64,000 nucleotides of DNA from positions 310,001 to 374,000 of the forward strand of contig CAVWQP010000006.1 of assembly GCA_963757125.1 (NCBI GenBank), read 5' to 3'. Below, piece after piece: positions 1 to 8,896 of this stretch. Both the position numbers and the translations under genes were made by a program. Under the pieces are notes generated by a model. The model was not told the origin of the DNA and did no database searches. It saw only the letters and a list, made by a program, of their open reading frames with translations. This DNA comes from CAVVSD01 sp963757125 (GTDB lineage: Bacteria > Actinomycetota > Thermoleophilia > Solirubrobacterales > Solirubrobacteraceae). Numbering within the stretch: position 1 is the stretch's first letter; each line of letters starts with the position of its first letter.

Positions 1-749
1 TCCGCTGGGAGCTCGGCGGTCCGAACGGCCGTCCCGCCTACCTCGAGGGCCACCTTCCCGGCGCGGTGTTCGTCGACCTCGACGCCGACCTCTCCTCCCA
101 CGGCCCGCCCGAGGAGGGCCGTCACCCGCTCCCCGGGCTGCGCGAGCTGCAGGCCGCCGCGCGCGGCTGGGGGCTGAACGACGGCGACCGCGTGGTCGTC
201 TACGACGGCGGCTCGGGCCTCGGCGCCGCCCGCGCGTGGTGGACACTGCGGTGGGGCGGCGTGGAGGACGTGCGGATCCTCGACGGCGGCCTGCCCGCCT
301 GGCAGGGCGAGCTGGAGACCGGCGAGGTGATCACCGCGCCCGGCGACATCGTGCTGACCGGCGGCGGCATGCCGACGCTCGGCCCCGACGAGGCCGCGGC
401 CCTCGCGCACGACGGCGTGCTGCTCGACGCCCGGGCGCCCGAGCGCTTCCGCGGCGAGATCGAGCCGTACGACCGCGTCCCGGGCCACATCCCGGGCGCG
501 CGCAACGCGCCCGCGACCGGGAACCTCGGCCCCGACGGCCGCTACCTGCCGCCGGCGGAGCTCAAGGCCCGCTACGAGGCGCTGGGCGTCCGCGACGGCG
601 TCGAGGTCGGCGCCTACTGCGGCTCGGGGATCTCCGCCGTGCAGGACATCGTCGCGCTGCAGCTCGCCGGGTACGACGCTGTGCTGTACCCGGGCTCCTG
701 GTCGGCGTGGGCGTCGGACCCCGACCGCCCGGTCGCCACCGGCGAGTAG
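1..749 (+). CDS. Thiosulfate/3-mercaptopyruvate sulfurtransferase (rhodanese family), 5' end cut by the window
   Basis: Two-domain rhodanese that moves sulfane sulfur to a thiophilic acceptor. The open frame reaches the window edge: codons from position 3 read into the conserved GHLPGAVFVDLD segment (usual form GHIPGA.F.DLD), so the internal GTG at 66 is not the true start. The C-terminal domain carries the persulfide loop CGSGISA, with its Cys codon at 618-620. CGSG-type loops are typical of mercaptopyruvate sulfurtransferases (SseA type), whereas CRKG-type loops are typical of thiosulfate rhodaneses; the substrate is therefore inferred from one loop. The N-terminal domain lacks its first part here. 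The next gene is convergent and ends one base away. Confidence 0.88.
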   Translation, partial: RWELGGPNGRPAYLEGHLPGAVFVDLDADLSSHGPPEEGRHPLPGLRELQAAARGWGLNDGDRVVVYDGGSGLGAARAWWTLRWGGVEDVRILDGGLPAWQGELETGEVITAPGDIVLTGGGMPTLGPDEAAALAHDGVLLDARAPERFRGEIEPYDRVPGHIPGARNAPATGNLGPDGRYLPPAELKARYEALGVRDGVEVGAYCGSGISAVQDIVALQLAGYDAVLYPGSWSAWASDPDRPVATGE

Positions 750-750
750 C

Positions 751-1206
751 TCAGCTCTCGACGAGCCCGTAGCGCGACACGAGGTGTGTCACCGGCCGCT
801 CGAACCGGTCGGCGAGCCGTCCGGGGAGGTCGCGCTCCAGCCAGTTCGACTCGCCCTTGGGGTAGGTCGAGACGACGATCTCGCCCGCTGCGAAGCCACG
901 CAGGACGTCGTCCACGGCGGTGAGAGGGTCGCTGTCGCCGATCTCGCCCGTCGCGGCCACCCCGGAGCCCCGCAGCTGCTCGAGCGCGACGTCGAGCCGG
1001 ACCTGCGCCGCCTCGATCGCCGGGTCGATGTCGGAGACGAGGTGCCGCAGACGGCTGTTCAGCGCGGGCGCGACGACGTGCACCCGTCCCGTCGCACCCG
1101 CGCGCTCGCGGACGGCGTCGAGGACATCGGGGCACGGGCAGGTGCGGTTGGCCACCAGCAGGACGTCGCTGTCGGCCTCGTCGCGAGGCGTGGGTGAGTC
1201 GGTCAT
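751..1206 (-). CDS. Universal stress protein-like small protein
   Basis: A 151-residue soluble protein with an alternating hydrophobic/charged pattern like a Usp alpha/beta fold. An N-terminal strand reads DVLLVANRT. A late segment, GEIVVSTYPKGESNWLERDL, resembles the Usp nucleotide-binding region in which a strand is followed by a small-residue turn and a Ser/Trp-containing loop. A Cys-Pro-Cys-Pro stretch near residue 23 sits where UspA proteins have their first loop. No partner gene is evident: it ends convergently against the sulfurtransferase and is separated from the E1 genes by 30 bases. A generic stress-associated nucleotide-binding role is family knowledge only. Confidence 0.55.
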   Translation of the reverse strand: MTDSPTPRDEADSDVLLVANRTCPCPDVLDAVRERAGATGRVHVVAPALNSRLRHLVSDIDPAIEAAQVRLDVALEQLRGSGVAATGEIGDSDPLTAVDDVLRGFAAGEIVVSTYPKGESNWLERDLPGRLADRFERPVTHLVSRYGLVES

Positions 1207-1236
1207 GACCCGTGCGTCCGACGACGCGCGGGAACG

Positions 1237-2244
1237 TTACTTCCGCGGCCCCATGTCGAGCGTCGCGAGCGCCGCGGCGAGGACCTTGTCCTCGCCCGGC
1301 AGCGTCGCGTTCTCGAGGTTCTTCGCGTACGGCATCGGGACCTCGGCCATCCCGACGCGCTCGACCGGCGCGTCGAGGTCGTCGAAGCACGCGTGCTGCA
1401 CGCGCGCAGCGATCTCCGCCGTCACGCCGTAGCTCGGCCAGCCCTCCTCGACGCACAGCACGCGGTTGGTCCGGGCGACGGACTCGGCGACCGTCTCCAC
1501 GTCGAGCGGGCGCAGCGAGCGCAGGTCGACGACCTCCGCCTCGATCTCGTGCTCGGAGGCCAGCTGCTCGGCCACCTTCAGCGCGCGGACGGTCGCGTAG
1601 GAGTGCGAGACGATCGTCAGGTCGGTCCCCTCGCGCGCGATCTCCGCGCGCCCGATCGGGGTGGTGAAGTCCTCGTCGAGCGGGACCTCGCCCTTCTCCT
1701 TGTAGATCGGGAGGTTCTCGATGACGAGCACCGGGTCCTCGTCGCGGATCGCGGCCTTCAGCAGCCCCTTCGCGTCGCGCGGGTTCGACGGCGCGACGAC
1801 CTTGAGCCCGGGCACGTGGGCGAACCAGCCCTCGAAGCTCTGCGAGTGCTGCGCGGTGAGCTGGTTGCCGGCGCCGTTGGGCGTGCGGATGACGAGCGGG
1901 CAGCCGGCCTCGCCGCCGAACATGTACCGGATCTTCGCCGCGTGGTTCACGATCTGGTCCATCGCGATGAGGATGAAGTTCAGCGTCATGATCTCGACGA
2001 CCGGCCGCTGCCCGGCCATCGCCGCGCCGACCGCCGCCCCGACGAACCCCTCCTCGGAGATCGGCGTGTCGCGGATGCGGTCATCGCCGAACTCGTCGAG
2101 CAGCCCCGCGGTCACCTTGTAGGAGCCCTCGAAGACGCCGACCTCCTCGCCCATGAGGAAGACGCGCTCGTCGCGCCGCAGCTCCTCGGCGAGCGCGAGG
2201 CGCAGCGCCTCGCGGTAGGTCATCGTCTTCGTCTCGTCGCTCAA
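1237..2244 (-). CDS. Pyruvate/branched-chain 2-oxoacid dehydrogenase E1 component, beta subunit
   Basis: Beta subunit of a thiamine-diphosphate 2-oxoacid dehydrogenase (or acetoin dehydrogenase) E1 heterotetramer. It begins MTYREALRLALAEEL and holds the usual MGEEVG, DTPISE.GFVG.AVG and NHAAKIRYMFGG segments, then the C-terminal transketolase domain (AREGTDLTIVSHS, VVDLRSLRPLD). At about 335 residues it has the normal family length. The start given is a TTG whose last two bases overlap the alpha-subunit TGA stop (TTGA), with a GGGGG tract upstream; an in-frame ATG at 2223 is an equally plausible start. It is cotranscribed with the alpha subunit. No E2 or E3 gene lies nearby, so the physiological substrate is open. 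Confidence 0.9.
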   Translation of the reverse strand: MSDETKTMTYREALRLALAEELRRDERVFLMGEEVGVFEGSYKVTAGLLDEFGDDRIRDTPISEEGFVGAAVGAAMAGQRPVVEIMTLNFILIAMDQIVNHAAKIRYMFGGEAGCPLVIRTPNGAGNQLTAQHSQSFEGWFAHVPGLKVVAPSNPRDAKGLLKAAIRDEDPVLVIENLPIYKEKGEVPLDEDFTTPIGRAEIAREGTDLTIVSHSYATVRALKVAEQLASEHEIEAEVVDLRSLRPLDVETVAESVARTNRVLCVEEGWPSYGVTAEIAARVQHACFDDLDAPVERVGMAEVPMPYAKNLENATLPGEDKVLAAALATLDMGPRK

Positions 2245-3290
2245 GACGTGAGCCCCCGCTCGAAGACCAGGGTCGTCTCCCCGAACGGGCTGCCCGGCCG
2301 CATCCGCGCGAACTGCTCCTGGTAGCCCGGGTCCCCGTAGACGTGCTCGGCGAGCGAGTCGACGTCGGGCGCGTCGCTGTCCTCGGCGAACGCGACCGCG
2401 TCCTTCACCGTCTCCTTGGCCGCCGCCCGGAGCTCCTCGAGGCGGTCCTCGTCGAGGAGCTCGCGCTCGACGAGCTTGCGGCCGAGCAGCTCGATCGGGT
2501 CGTCCTCGGCGCGGTGCTCGGAGATCTCGTCCTTCGTGCGGTAGGCGAGCCCGGCGTCGGCGACCGAGTGGCCGCGGTAGCGGTACGTCATGAGCTCGAG
2601 GACGGCGGGCTCGCGGTCGCGGCGCGCGTTGGCGAGCAGCTCCTCGGAGGCCTCGATGACCGCCTCGAGGTCGTTGCCGTCGACGCGCTCGCCGCGCATC
2701 CGGTACGACGCGGCGCGCTTGTAGAGCTCCGGCTCGGCCGACGCGCGCTCGACGCTCGTGCCCATGCCGTAGACGTTGTTCATGACGAGGAAGACGATCG
2801 GCAGCCGCCAGACGCCGGCGAGGTTCAGCGACTCGTGCCACGCGCCGATGTTCGTCGCGCCGTCGCCCAGCTCGCAGAGCACCGCCTGCTCGGCGTCGCC
2901 GCGCGCGATGGAGAGCGCGACGCCGGTCGCGACGGGCATCTGCCCGCCGACGATGCCCCAGCCGCCGAGGAAGTTGCGGCCGACGTCGAGCAGGTGCATG
3001 GACCCGCCGCGGCCGTGGGCGCAGCCGTCGACGCGTCCGAACAGCTCGGCCATGACCGCCCGTGCGCTCACGCCGCGCGCGAGGGCCAGGCCGTGGTCGC
3101 GGTAGGAGGCGAGGAGGTAGTCGTCGTCCTGCAGCGCGGACACGGCGCCGACGGTCGCGGCCTCCTGGCCGGTCGCGAGATGGCAGTAGCCGCCGATGCG
3201 CGCCTTCTTGTACTGGCGCTCGGCCTCCGGCTCGAACTCGCGGATGAGCAGCATGAGCTCCAGGAGCTCGGGGAGATCGTGGTCTGGCAC
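2241..3290 (-). CDS. Pyruvate/branched-chain 2-oxoacid dehydrogenase E1 component, alpha subunit
   Basis: Alpha subunit carrying the thiamine-diphosphate site. The diphosphate/Mg motif starts GDGATNIGAWHESLNLA and ends in MNN about 28 residues later, matching the GDG-x(n)-NN pattern. YRYRGHSVAD is the conserved loop that in mitochondrial enzymes holds regulatory serines. Length is 349 residues, normal for the family. The start is GTG at 3290 because the family's first conserved helix (LLELMLLIREFE) begins only nine residues later. Ends inside the beta-subunit start. AcoA-type acetoin dehydrogenase subunits look alike, so pyruvate, branched-chain oxoacids and acetoin are all possible substrates. 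Confidence 0.9.
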   Translation of the reverse strand: MPDHDLPELLELMLLIREFEPEAERQYKKARIGGYCHLATGQEAATVGAVSALQDDDYLLASYRDHGLALARGVSARAVMAELFGRVDGCAHGRGGSMHLLDVGRNFLGGWGIVGGQMPVATGVALSIARGDAEQAVLCELGDGATNIGAWHESLNLAGVWRLPIVFLVMNNVYGMGTSVERASAEPELYKRAASYRMRGERVDGNDLEAVIEASEELLANARRDREPAVLELMTYRYRGHSVADAGLAYRTKDEISEHRAEDDPIELLGRKLVERELLDEDRLEELRAAAKETVKDAVAFAEDSDAPDVDSLAEHVYGDPGYQEQFARMRPGSPFGETTLVFERGLTS

Positions 3291-3311
3291 CTCCCCGCAC
3301 CTACCCGGACG

Positions 3312-4988
3312 TCAACCGCGCAGCACGTCGTGCACGAAGCGGACCGCCAGCGCGCCGTCGCCGACGGCGCCCGCGACGCGGTTCGTCGCGCCCGTGCGCA
3401 CGTCGCCCGCGGCGAACACGCCGGGCCGGACCGTCTCGAGGAGGTGCGGCTCGCGGTCGGCCAGCGGCCACGCGAGGTGGCCGCTGCACGTCGCCGCCGT
3501 CGATCCGCACAGCAGGTAGCCGGCCGTGTCGAGCGCGAGCATGCCGCCCGCCGCCTCGGTGCACGGCTCCGCGCCGATCATCACGAAGACGGCCGTCGCG
3601 GCCACCTGCTCCGTGCTGCCGTCGCGACGGTCGCGGAGGCTGACGGTGTCCAGCGCCGCCTTGCCGTGGACGGCGGCCACCTCCGTCTCGGTCATGACCT
3701 CGATGTTCGGCGTGCGCTCGATGCGATCGACGAGGTACTGCGACATCGTCGACTTCAGCGCGGTGCCGCGCACGACGACGCGGACGCTGCGCGCGAGGTG
3801 CGAGAGGTGCACCGCGGCCTGGCCGGCGGAGTTCCCGCCGCCGACGACGATGACGTCCTCGCCCCGGCAGCGCTCCGCGTCGGTCGCCATCGCCCAGTGG
3901 TAGACGCCGGCGCCGCGGAAGCGCTCCATGCCCTCGGCGCCCAGCTCGCGCCAGCGCGCGCCCGTCGCCATGACGACGGATCGCGCGAGGACGTGCTGCC
4001 CGTCGTCGAGATCGACGCGGACGAGGCTCTCGGGGCCATCGGCCAGCTCGACGACGCGGTGGAAGCTCGACAGGACGGCATCGAAGCGGCGCGCCTGCAG
4101 CGTGGCGTTGCGCGTCAGCTCGACGCCCGACACGCCGGCGGGGAAGCCGAGGTAGTTCTCGATGCGCGTGCTCGTCCCCGCCTGGCCGCCCGGCGCCCAG
4201 GCCTCCGCCACGAACGTGCTCAGCCCCTCCGAGCCGCCGTACACGGCGGCGGCGAGGCCCGCCGGCCCTCCGCCGAGGACGACGAGGTCGAAGCGCCTGC
4301 CGTCGACCTCCGCACGCAGACCCAGCGACCGTGCGACCTGCGCCGCCGACGGGTTGCGCATGACCTGCGTCGCATGGACGAGGACCGGTGTCTCCTCGAC
4401 GGGGATGTCCAGCCAGCGCAGCATCTCGGCGCTCTCGTCGTCGGTGTCGACGTCGTACCAGTGGACGGGGAGGAGGTTGCGCTCGAGGAGGTCGCGGACG
4501 TCGAACGCGCGCCGCGAGCCCCGCGCCGCGATGAGCCGCATGACGCCGTGGCCGCCCTCCTCGTGCCAGCGGCGGCGCGCCAGCATCGTGGCGAAGAGGT
4601 GCTCGCCGAGCTCGGGCCACCGCGCCATCATCGAGCGCAGGCCCGCGCGGTCGAAGGCGATGACGTCCGTGGGCTCCACGGCGACGGCCGCGCTCAGCGT
4701 CGGCTCGCCGGTGAACGCGGCGATGTCGCCCAGCAGCGTGCGCGCGTCGACCTGCGCGACGTGGACGTTCTTGCCCGGCTTGCGATCCACCAGCTCGACG
4801 AGGCCGCGATCGATGACGTAGAACGGCGCATCGCGCTGCGCGTGCTCGTAGAGGATCTCGCCGGCGGCGAAGCTGCGGCGCTCGCCCTGCTCGGCCAGCC
4901 ACTCGATCTTCGCGTCGGACAGCCGCGGGAACATGACCTCGTCGGCGAGGTCCGGGAAGTCGGTCCGCATCACTCGCGTCGTGGCCAT
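3312..4988 (-). CDS. Cyclic-nucleotide-binding / thioredoxin-reductase-like FAD-dependent oxidoreductase fusion
   Basis: A 558-residue three-part protein. Residues about 20-130 form a cNMP-binding (CRP-like) barrel with FAAGEILYEHAQRDAPFYVI. Residues about 150-225 look like a thioredoxin/glutaredoxin fold (PVHWYDVDTDDE ... VEETPVLV). The rest is a class II pyridine-nucleotide disulfide reductase-like flavoprotein: FAD site VVLGGGPAGLAAAVYGG, IENYLGFP, NADPH site VIVVGGGNSAGQAAVHLS, and the C-terminal FAD motif GVFAAGDVRTG. The redox CxxC of true thioredoxin reductases is absent: the matching stretch reads GVYHWAMATD. It may therefore reduce a different acceptor, gated by ligand binding at the N-terminus; that role is inference. 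Stand-alone, no clear operon partner. Confidence 0.85.
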   Translation of the reverse strand: MATTRVMRTDFPDLADEVMFPRLSDAKIEWLAEQGERRSFAAGEILYEHAQRDAPFYVIDRGLVELVDRKPGKNVHVAQVDARTLLGDIAAFTGEPTLSAAVAVEPTDVIAFDRAGLRSMMARWPELGEHLFATMLARRRWHEEGGHGVMRLIAARGSRRAFDVRDLLERNLLPVHWYDVDTDDESAEMLRWLDIPVEETPVLVHATQVMRNPSAAQVARSLGLRAEVDGRRFDLVVLGGGPAGLAAAVYGGSEGLSTFVAEAWAPGGQAGTSTRIENYLGFPAGVSGVELTRNATLQARRFDAVLSSFHRVVELADGPESLVRVDLDDGQHVLARSVVMATGARWRELGAEGMERFRGAGVYHWAMATDAERCRGEDVIVVGGGNSAGQAAVHLSHLARSVRVVVRGTALKSTMSQYLVDRIERTPNIEVMTETEVAAVHGKAALDTVSLRDRRDGSTEQVAATAVFVMIGAEPCTEAAGGMLALDTAGYLLCGSTAATCSGHLAWPLADREPHLLETVRPGVFAAGDVRTGATNRVAGAVGDGALAVRFVHDVLRG

Positions 4989-5082
4989 GGCGCGAGGCTA
5001 CCGGTGCTTCAGATGTGCTTCTCTTGTCGAGGTTGGGCCGGGCGGCCCGCCCGCCGCCCGGCCTACCTCGTCGCCTGGGCTC

Positions 5083-6643
5083 TCAGCGAGCGGCGACCGG
5101 TAGGTCGCGCATCGCAGCCAGGGCGAGCTTGTCGAGCTTCCCGTTGTCCGTCTTCGGGAGGTCGTCGTGGATGACGACCTTGCCGGGGACCATGAAGTCC
5201 TCCAGCCGCTCGGCGCAGTGTCGGCGCAGGAGCTTCGGATCCAGCTCCACGCCCTCCTCTGCGGAGACATGGGCGACGATGGCCTGGCCGAGCAGGTCGT
5301 CCTCCACTCCGACGACGGCGGCCTCACGGACGCCTTCGTACAGGTAGAGCACCTCCTCGACCTCCTTGGGAGCCACCTTCTCGCCGCGAGACTTGATGAT
5401 GTCGTCGCTGCGGCCCACGAAGTACAGGAACCCCTCCTCGTCCTGCCGGAAGAGGTCGCCGGAACGCAGCACGCGGTCGCCGGGCCAGTGGCCGGGCTTG
5501 AGCTTCTTCGCCGTCGCGTCCGCGTCGTTCCAGTAGCCCTGCATGACGTGGTCGCCGCGGATGATCAGCTCTCCGACCTCGCCGGTGGCCACCGGCTCGC
5601 CGTGCTCGTCCTCGATCCACACCTCGGTGCCGGGGATCGCGACGCCCACGGAGCCGGGGCGGAGGTCGAGCTGCTCGGGCGGGAGGTAGCACACCCGCTT
5701 GCACTCGGTCTGCCCGTACATCGAGAACAGCACCGCGTTGCCGAAGACCTTGCGGACCGCCGCCACGCGGGCGACGGACAGCGCCGCGCCGGCGTTCGTG
5801 AGCAACCTCAGATGCGGCAGCTCGCGCTCGGCGAGGCCGTCGAGGTTGATGAGCACCTGCCAGACCGTCGGCACGCCGGGGAGGACCGTGATCTCCTCGT
5901 TCACGATCGCCTGGACGACCTTGCCCGGGAACGTGACGCCGCGCTCGAGCACGATCGTCGCGCCCACGCGCATCGCCATGATCAGGTGGTAGAGCCCGTA
6001 CGTGTGCGAGAGCGGGAGGACGCACAGGATGCGGTCCTCGCCGTGCAGGCCCAGGTACTCGATGATCGAGTCCGAGACGAAGCCCATGTTGCGGTGCAGG
6101 AACGCGACGCCCTTGGGCACCCCGGTCGAGCCCGACGTGTAGATGATCGACGCCAGGTCGACGTCCATCGTCTGCGGATAGGCATCCGGCGCGATCGGCC
6201 GGCGTCTCGACGAGCTCCTCCAGCGACGGCGTGTCGCCGATGCGACCGCCGACGCCCACGACGTGCTTCAGCCCCGGCGCGCGGATCGCCGCGTTCTGCA
6301 CGAGATGCGCGTTGCGCGCATCGCAGACGGCGACGACCGAGCCCGAGTGCTCGAGCAGGTACGCGAGCTTCTCCTCCTTGGCGGTCGCGTTCAGCGGCGT
6401 GAACGCCGCGCCGGCGCGCAGTGCGCCGTAGATCGCGATCGCCGTCTCCACGCCGTTGGCGAGCACGACGGCGACGCGGTCCCCGCGTCGCACGCCGAGC
6501 TGCCGAAGGCCGGCCGCGAACCCGTCGACCGCACGGTCGAGCTCGGCGTACGTGAGCCGCCGATCTCCGTAGACGACGGCCGTGCGATCGGCGCTGCGCG
6601 CCGCGCTGGCGCGCAGATCGTCGGAGAGGGTCCGGGCGTTCAT
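5083..6643 (-). pseudogene. Acyl-CoA synthetase / acyl-AMP ligase (ANL family), interrupted by one frameshift
   Basis: An ANL adenylating enzyme of about 519 residues once one base is removed. The N-terminal part starts at ATG 6643 (two bases after the ACP stop) and is readable to ...ELVETPADR. The frame then changes between about 6170 and 6205, and the second frame continues through PQTMDVDLASIIYTSGSTG. All catalytic motifs are intact: P-loop YTSGSTGVPKG, YGQTECK, KSRGEKVAPKEVEE, and the C-terminal Lys in TDNGKLDK. The total length is 3n+1, so one extra base explains the break. It is the last gene of the NAD-synthase-like/AsnB/ACP cassette and probably activates a carboxylic acid for loading on that ACP (inference). 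Sequencing error is as likely as true inactivation. Confidence 0.8.
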
Positions 6644-6645
6644 GG

Positions 6646-6918
6646 CTAGGCCTTCTTGCCCTCGATGTACGCGGCCAGGGCGCCGATGGAGCCGAAGTTC
6701 TCCTCGGTGATCTCCACGTCCTGGACGCTGATCCCGTACCGCTCCTGGACCTCCTCGACGAGCTCCACGAAGCTCAGCGAGTCCATCACGCCCAGCGCCA
6801 TGAGGTTGTCCGTGTCGGACACCTCCATGCCGGGGTGCATGTACAGGAAGTTCTCCTCGACGTAAGCGCGGATCTCCGCCTTCGTCCCAGTGCCCGCGGT
6901 CTGCTCCACGTTCGACAT
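6646..6918 (-). CDS. Acyl carrier protein (phosphopantetheine-binding)
   Basis: A 90-residue acidic helical carrier protein. The 4'-phosphopantetheine attachment site is the Ser of LGVMDSLSFVELVEEV, preceded by NLMALG, the normal helix II context. Its first 15 residues are a charged, low-complexity leader not found in fatty-acid AcpP. It lies between asparagine synthetase (three-base gap) and an acyl-AMP ligase (two-base gap), so it is almost certainly a dedicated carrier for an intermediate made by these enzymes rather than the housekeeping ACP. No ketosynthase or phosphopantetheinyl transferase is nearby. Confidence 0.9.
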   Translation of the reverse strand: MSNVEQTAGTGTKAEIRAYVEENFLYMHPGMEVSDTDNLMALGVMDSLSFVELVEEVQERYGISVQDVEITEENFGSIGALAAYIEGKKA

Positions 6919-6921
6919 GAC

Positions 6922-8895
6922 TTACACACGCTCCAGTGCCTGATCGATTCCTTGCTTGATGAAGACCTGCGGCTCGCCCTCTTCGGGCGGGAAGACGTCG
7001 GCGTGCGGGCCGCAGAACCGCTCATGCCACACCTGCGTGGACAGAACCCCGACGAGGGCCATGCCCTCGCGGTATCCGGTCGCCCGGCCCGCGCGGCACC
7101 GCCGCACGAGACCAGCGACCTTCGCTGGGTCGAAGAGCCCCGTCGCGTCGAGCATCCCTGGGGAGAGAAGCTCGTCGACCCACTCCGGCGGGTTGCCCTC
7201 GAAGAAGGGCGCCGCCTGCGGGGCTCGGTACGGCTGCTTCGTCCGCGCGGCGATGCCGTCAGGCAGCACCGTGCGGGCGAGGTCGCGCACCGCGATCTTG
7301 TCGTGCAGGCCCTGGAGCTTCCCATCGGGCTGCAGACGGACCGAGTGCTCGAAGATCCGGTGATCGAGGAACGGGTAGCGCGCCTCGACGCCGTGGGCCA
7401 TCGCCACGCGGTCCGACTGCGGACCGAGCAGGTACGGGCCCAGGAGGGTCGTGACCTCGAGGTACGCCGCCTTCTCCAGCGGGCTCCAGCCGGCGAACTC
7501 CGGCGGCAGTGACGCGCGCAGCTCCTCCAGGCGATCCTCCGCGGCGGTGAGCTGGGTGACGTCGTCGGCGTAGAACGCCTTGACGCCGGCCGTCGCCGCC
7601 ACGCGGGTCTGGTGGGAGAACAGCGGATCGTCGGCCGGGCCGGCCTCGAGGAAGAACTTCGCCCAGGCGGGCCCACGGGCGGCGCCGGTGGCCTCGAAGT
7701 ACGGGTAGAGCTCGGAGAAGATCTCCACCGCGTCGTCGGGGTTCGCCATGGCCGCGTTGCGCGCGACGACCTCCTTGAAGAGGTCGTAGCCCCAGTACAG
7801 CTCGTCCGCGCCCTCGCCCGTCGCCACGACCGTGATGCCCTGCTCCCGCGTCGCCTTGGCGAGCAGGTACAGCGGCACCGGGGCGGTGCGGATGAGCGGG
7901 GTCTCGGCGTGCCACACGACATCGGGGAACGCGCCGGCGATCTCCTCCGGGCCGACGTCCACGACGTGGTGGTCGGTCCCGAGCTTCTCCGCGACCTCGT
8001 GCTGATGCGCGCGCTCGTCGTAGTGCGGGTCCTTGAACGCGACCGAGAACGTGCGCAGCTGGTGGTCGGAGGCCTCCTTCGCCAGCGCCGTCGTGAGGCT
8101 GGAGTCCAGCCCGCCCGACAGGTACGTGCCGACGGGCACGTCCGCGCGCAGGCGCAGCTCGACGCTCGAGCGCATGATCGGCTCGATGTCGCCTGCCTCT
8201 TCCGTGCGAGGCGTGTAGTCCGGCTTCCACCACGTCCGCTCGGCGACGATCCTGCCGCCCTCCCAGACGATGAGCTGGCCGGGCGGGAGCATGTTCACGC
8301 CGCGGAACGCCGAGCGCGGCGCGCGCGGGGCCCAGGTCGTGAAGACGTCGTCGATGCCGCCGAGGTCCGGCTCGGCCGCGACCTCGCCGGAGGCGAACAG
8401 CGCCTTGGCCTCCGAGCCGAAGACGATCGTGCCGTCGTCGAGCAGCGTCCAGTGCAGCGGGTGGATGCCGAAGCGGTCGCGGACCAGCGTCAGCCGGCGC
8501 GGGCCCGGCTCCCACCAGGCGAACGCGAACTGGCCGTTCAGCTTGTCGAGCGCGGCGAGACCGTCGCGCTCCAGCAGGCGGAGCACGACCTCGGTGTCGC
8601 TCGTGGTCTCCAGGTTGATCCCGTCACGTGCGAGCTCTGCGCGCAGCTCGGGGTGGTTGAAGACCTCGCCGTTGTAGACGATGAGCGTCCCGCCCGCGTC
8701 CGACTGCATCGGCTGCCAGCCGTGCTGGATGTCGAAGATGGCCAGACGTGTGGAGACGAAGCCGGCGCTCTGACCGAGCGCCAGTCCGAACCCGTCGGGC
8801 CCGCGGTGGCGGACCGCCCGCGCCATCCTGCGCAGGGCGATCTCCTCCACCGGCCGCGCGCCATCCGGGCGCACGATGCCGGCGATGCCGCACAT
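6922..8895 (-). CDS. asnB: Asparagine synthetase (glutamine-hydrolysing), AsnB family
   Basis: A 657-residue class II glutamine amidotransferase/ATP-pyrophosphatase. Translation must begin at ATG 8895 to give the catalytic Cys2 (MCGIAGIV). The glutaminase domain includes RHRGPDGFG and YNGEVFNHPEL; the synthetase domain has the PP-loop SGGLDSSLTTALA and the downstream GEGADELYWGYD. The family activates a carboxylate as acyl-AMP and transfers glutamine-derived ammonia or an amine to it; relatives make asparagine, beta-lactams and amides. The stop of the NAD-synthase-like gene lies one base upstream and the ACP starts three bases downstream. Given that context, a specialised amidation on a carrier-bound or free acid is more likely than bulk asparagine synthesis (inference). 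Confidence 0.9.
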   Translation of the reverse strand: MCGIAGIVRPDGARPVEEIALRRMARAVRHRGPDGFGLALGQSAGFVSTRLAIFDIQHGWQPMQSDAGGTLIVYNGEVFNHPELRAELARDGINLETTSDTEVVLRLLERDGLAALDKLNGQFAFAWWEPGPRRLTLVRDRFGIHPLHWTLLDDGTIVFGSEAKALFASGEVAAEPDLGGIDDVFTTWAPRAPRSAFRGVNMLPPGQLIVWEGGRIVAERTWWKPDYTPRTEEAGDIEPIMRSSVELRLRADVPVGTYLSGGLDSSLTTALAKEASDHQLRTFSVAFKDPHYDERAHQHEVAEKLGTDHHVVDVGPEEIAGAFPDVVWHAETPLIRTAPVPLYLLAKATREQGITVVATGEGADELYWGYDLFKEVVARNAAMANPDDAVEIFSELYPYFEATGAARGPAWAKFFLEAGPADDPLFSHQTRVAATAGVKAFYADDVTQLTAAEDRLEELRASLPPEFAGWSPLEKAAYLEVTTLLGPYLLGPQSDRVAMAHGVEARYPFLDHRIFEHSVRLQPDGKLQGLHDKIAVRDLARTVLPDGIAARTKQPYRAPQAAPFFEGNPPEWVDELLSPGMLDATGLFDPAKVAGLVRRCRAGRATGYREGMALVGVLSTQVWHERFCGPHADVFPPEEGEPQVFIKQGIDQALERV

Positions 8896-8896
8896 G

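Noticed and set aside
1237..3300. One long minus-strand open frame of 687 codons across both E1 genes
   Set aside because: Its first half is an Arg/Ala-rich shadow of the alpha subunit; the real alpha gene lies in another frame with complete thiamine-diphosphate motifs, and only the last part (beta subunit) is genuine.
2343..5174. A 943-codon plus-strand open frame
   Set aside because: Low-complexity Arg/Ala/Asp translation antisense to the E1 alpha and FAD oxidoreductase genes; long antisense frames are expected at this GC content.
6170..6205. Programmed ribosomal frameshift in the acyl-AMP ligase
   Set aside because: No slippery heptamer or clear downstream stem-loop is apparent, and several other genes in the window show similar single-base breaks, so a sequencing or mutational indel is more likely.
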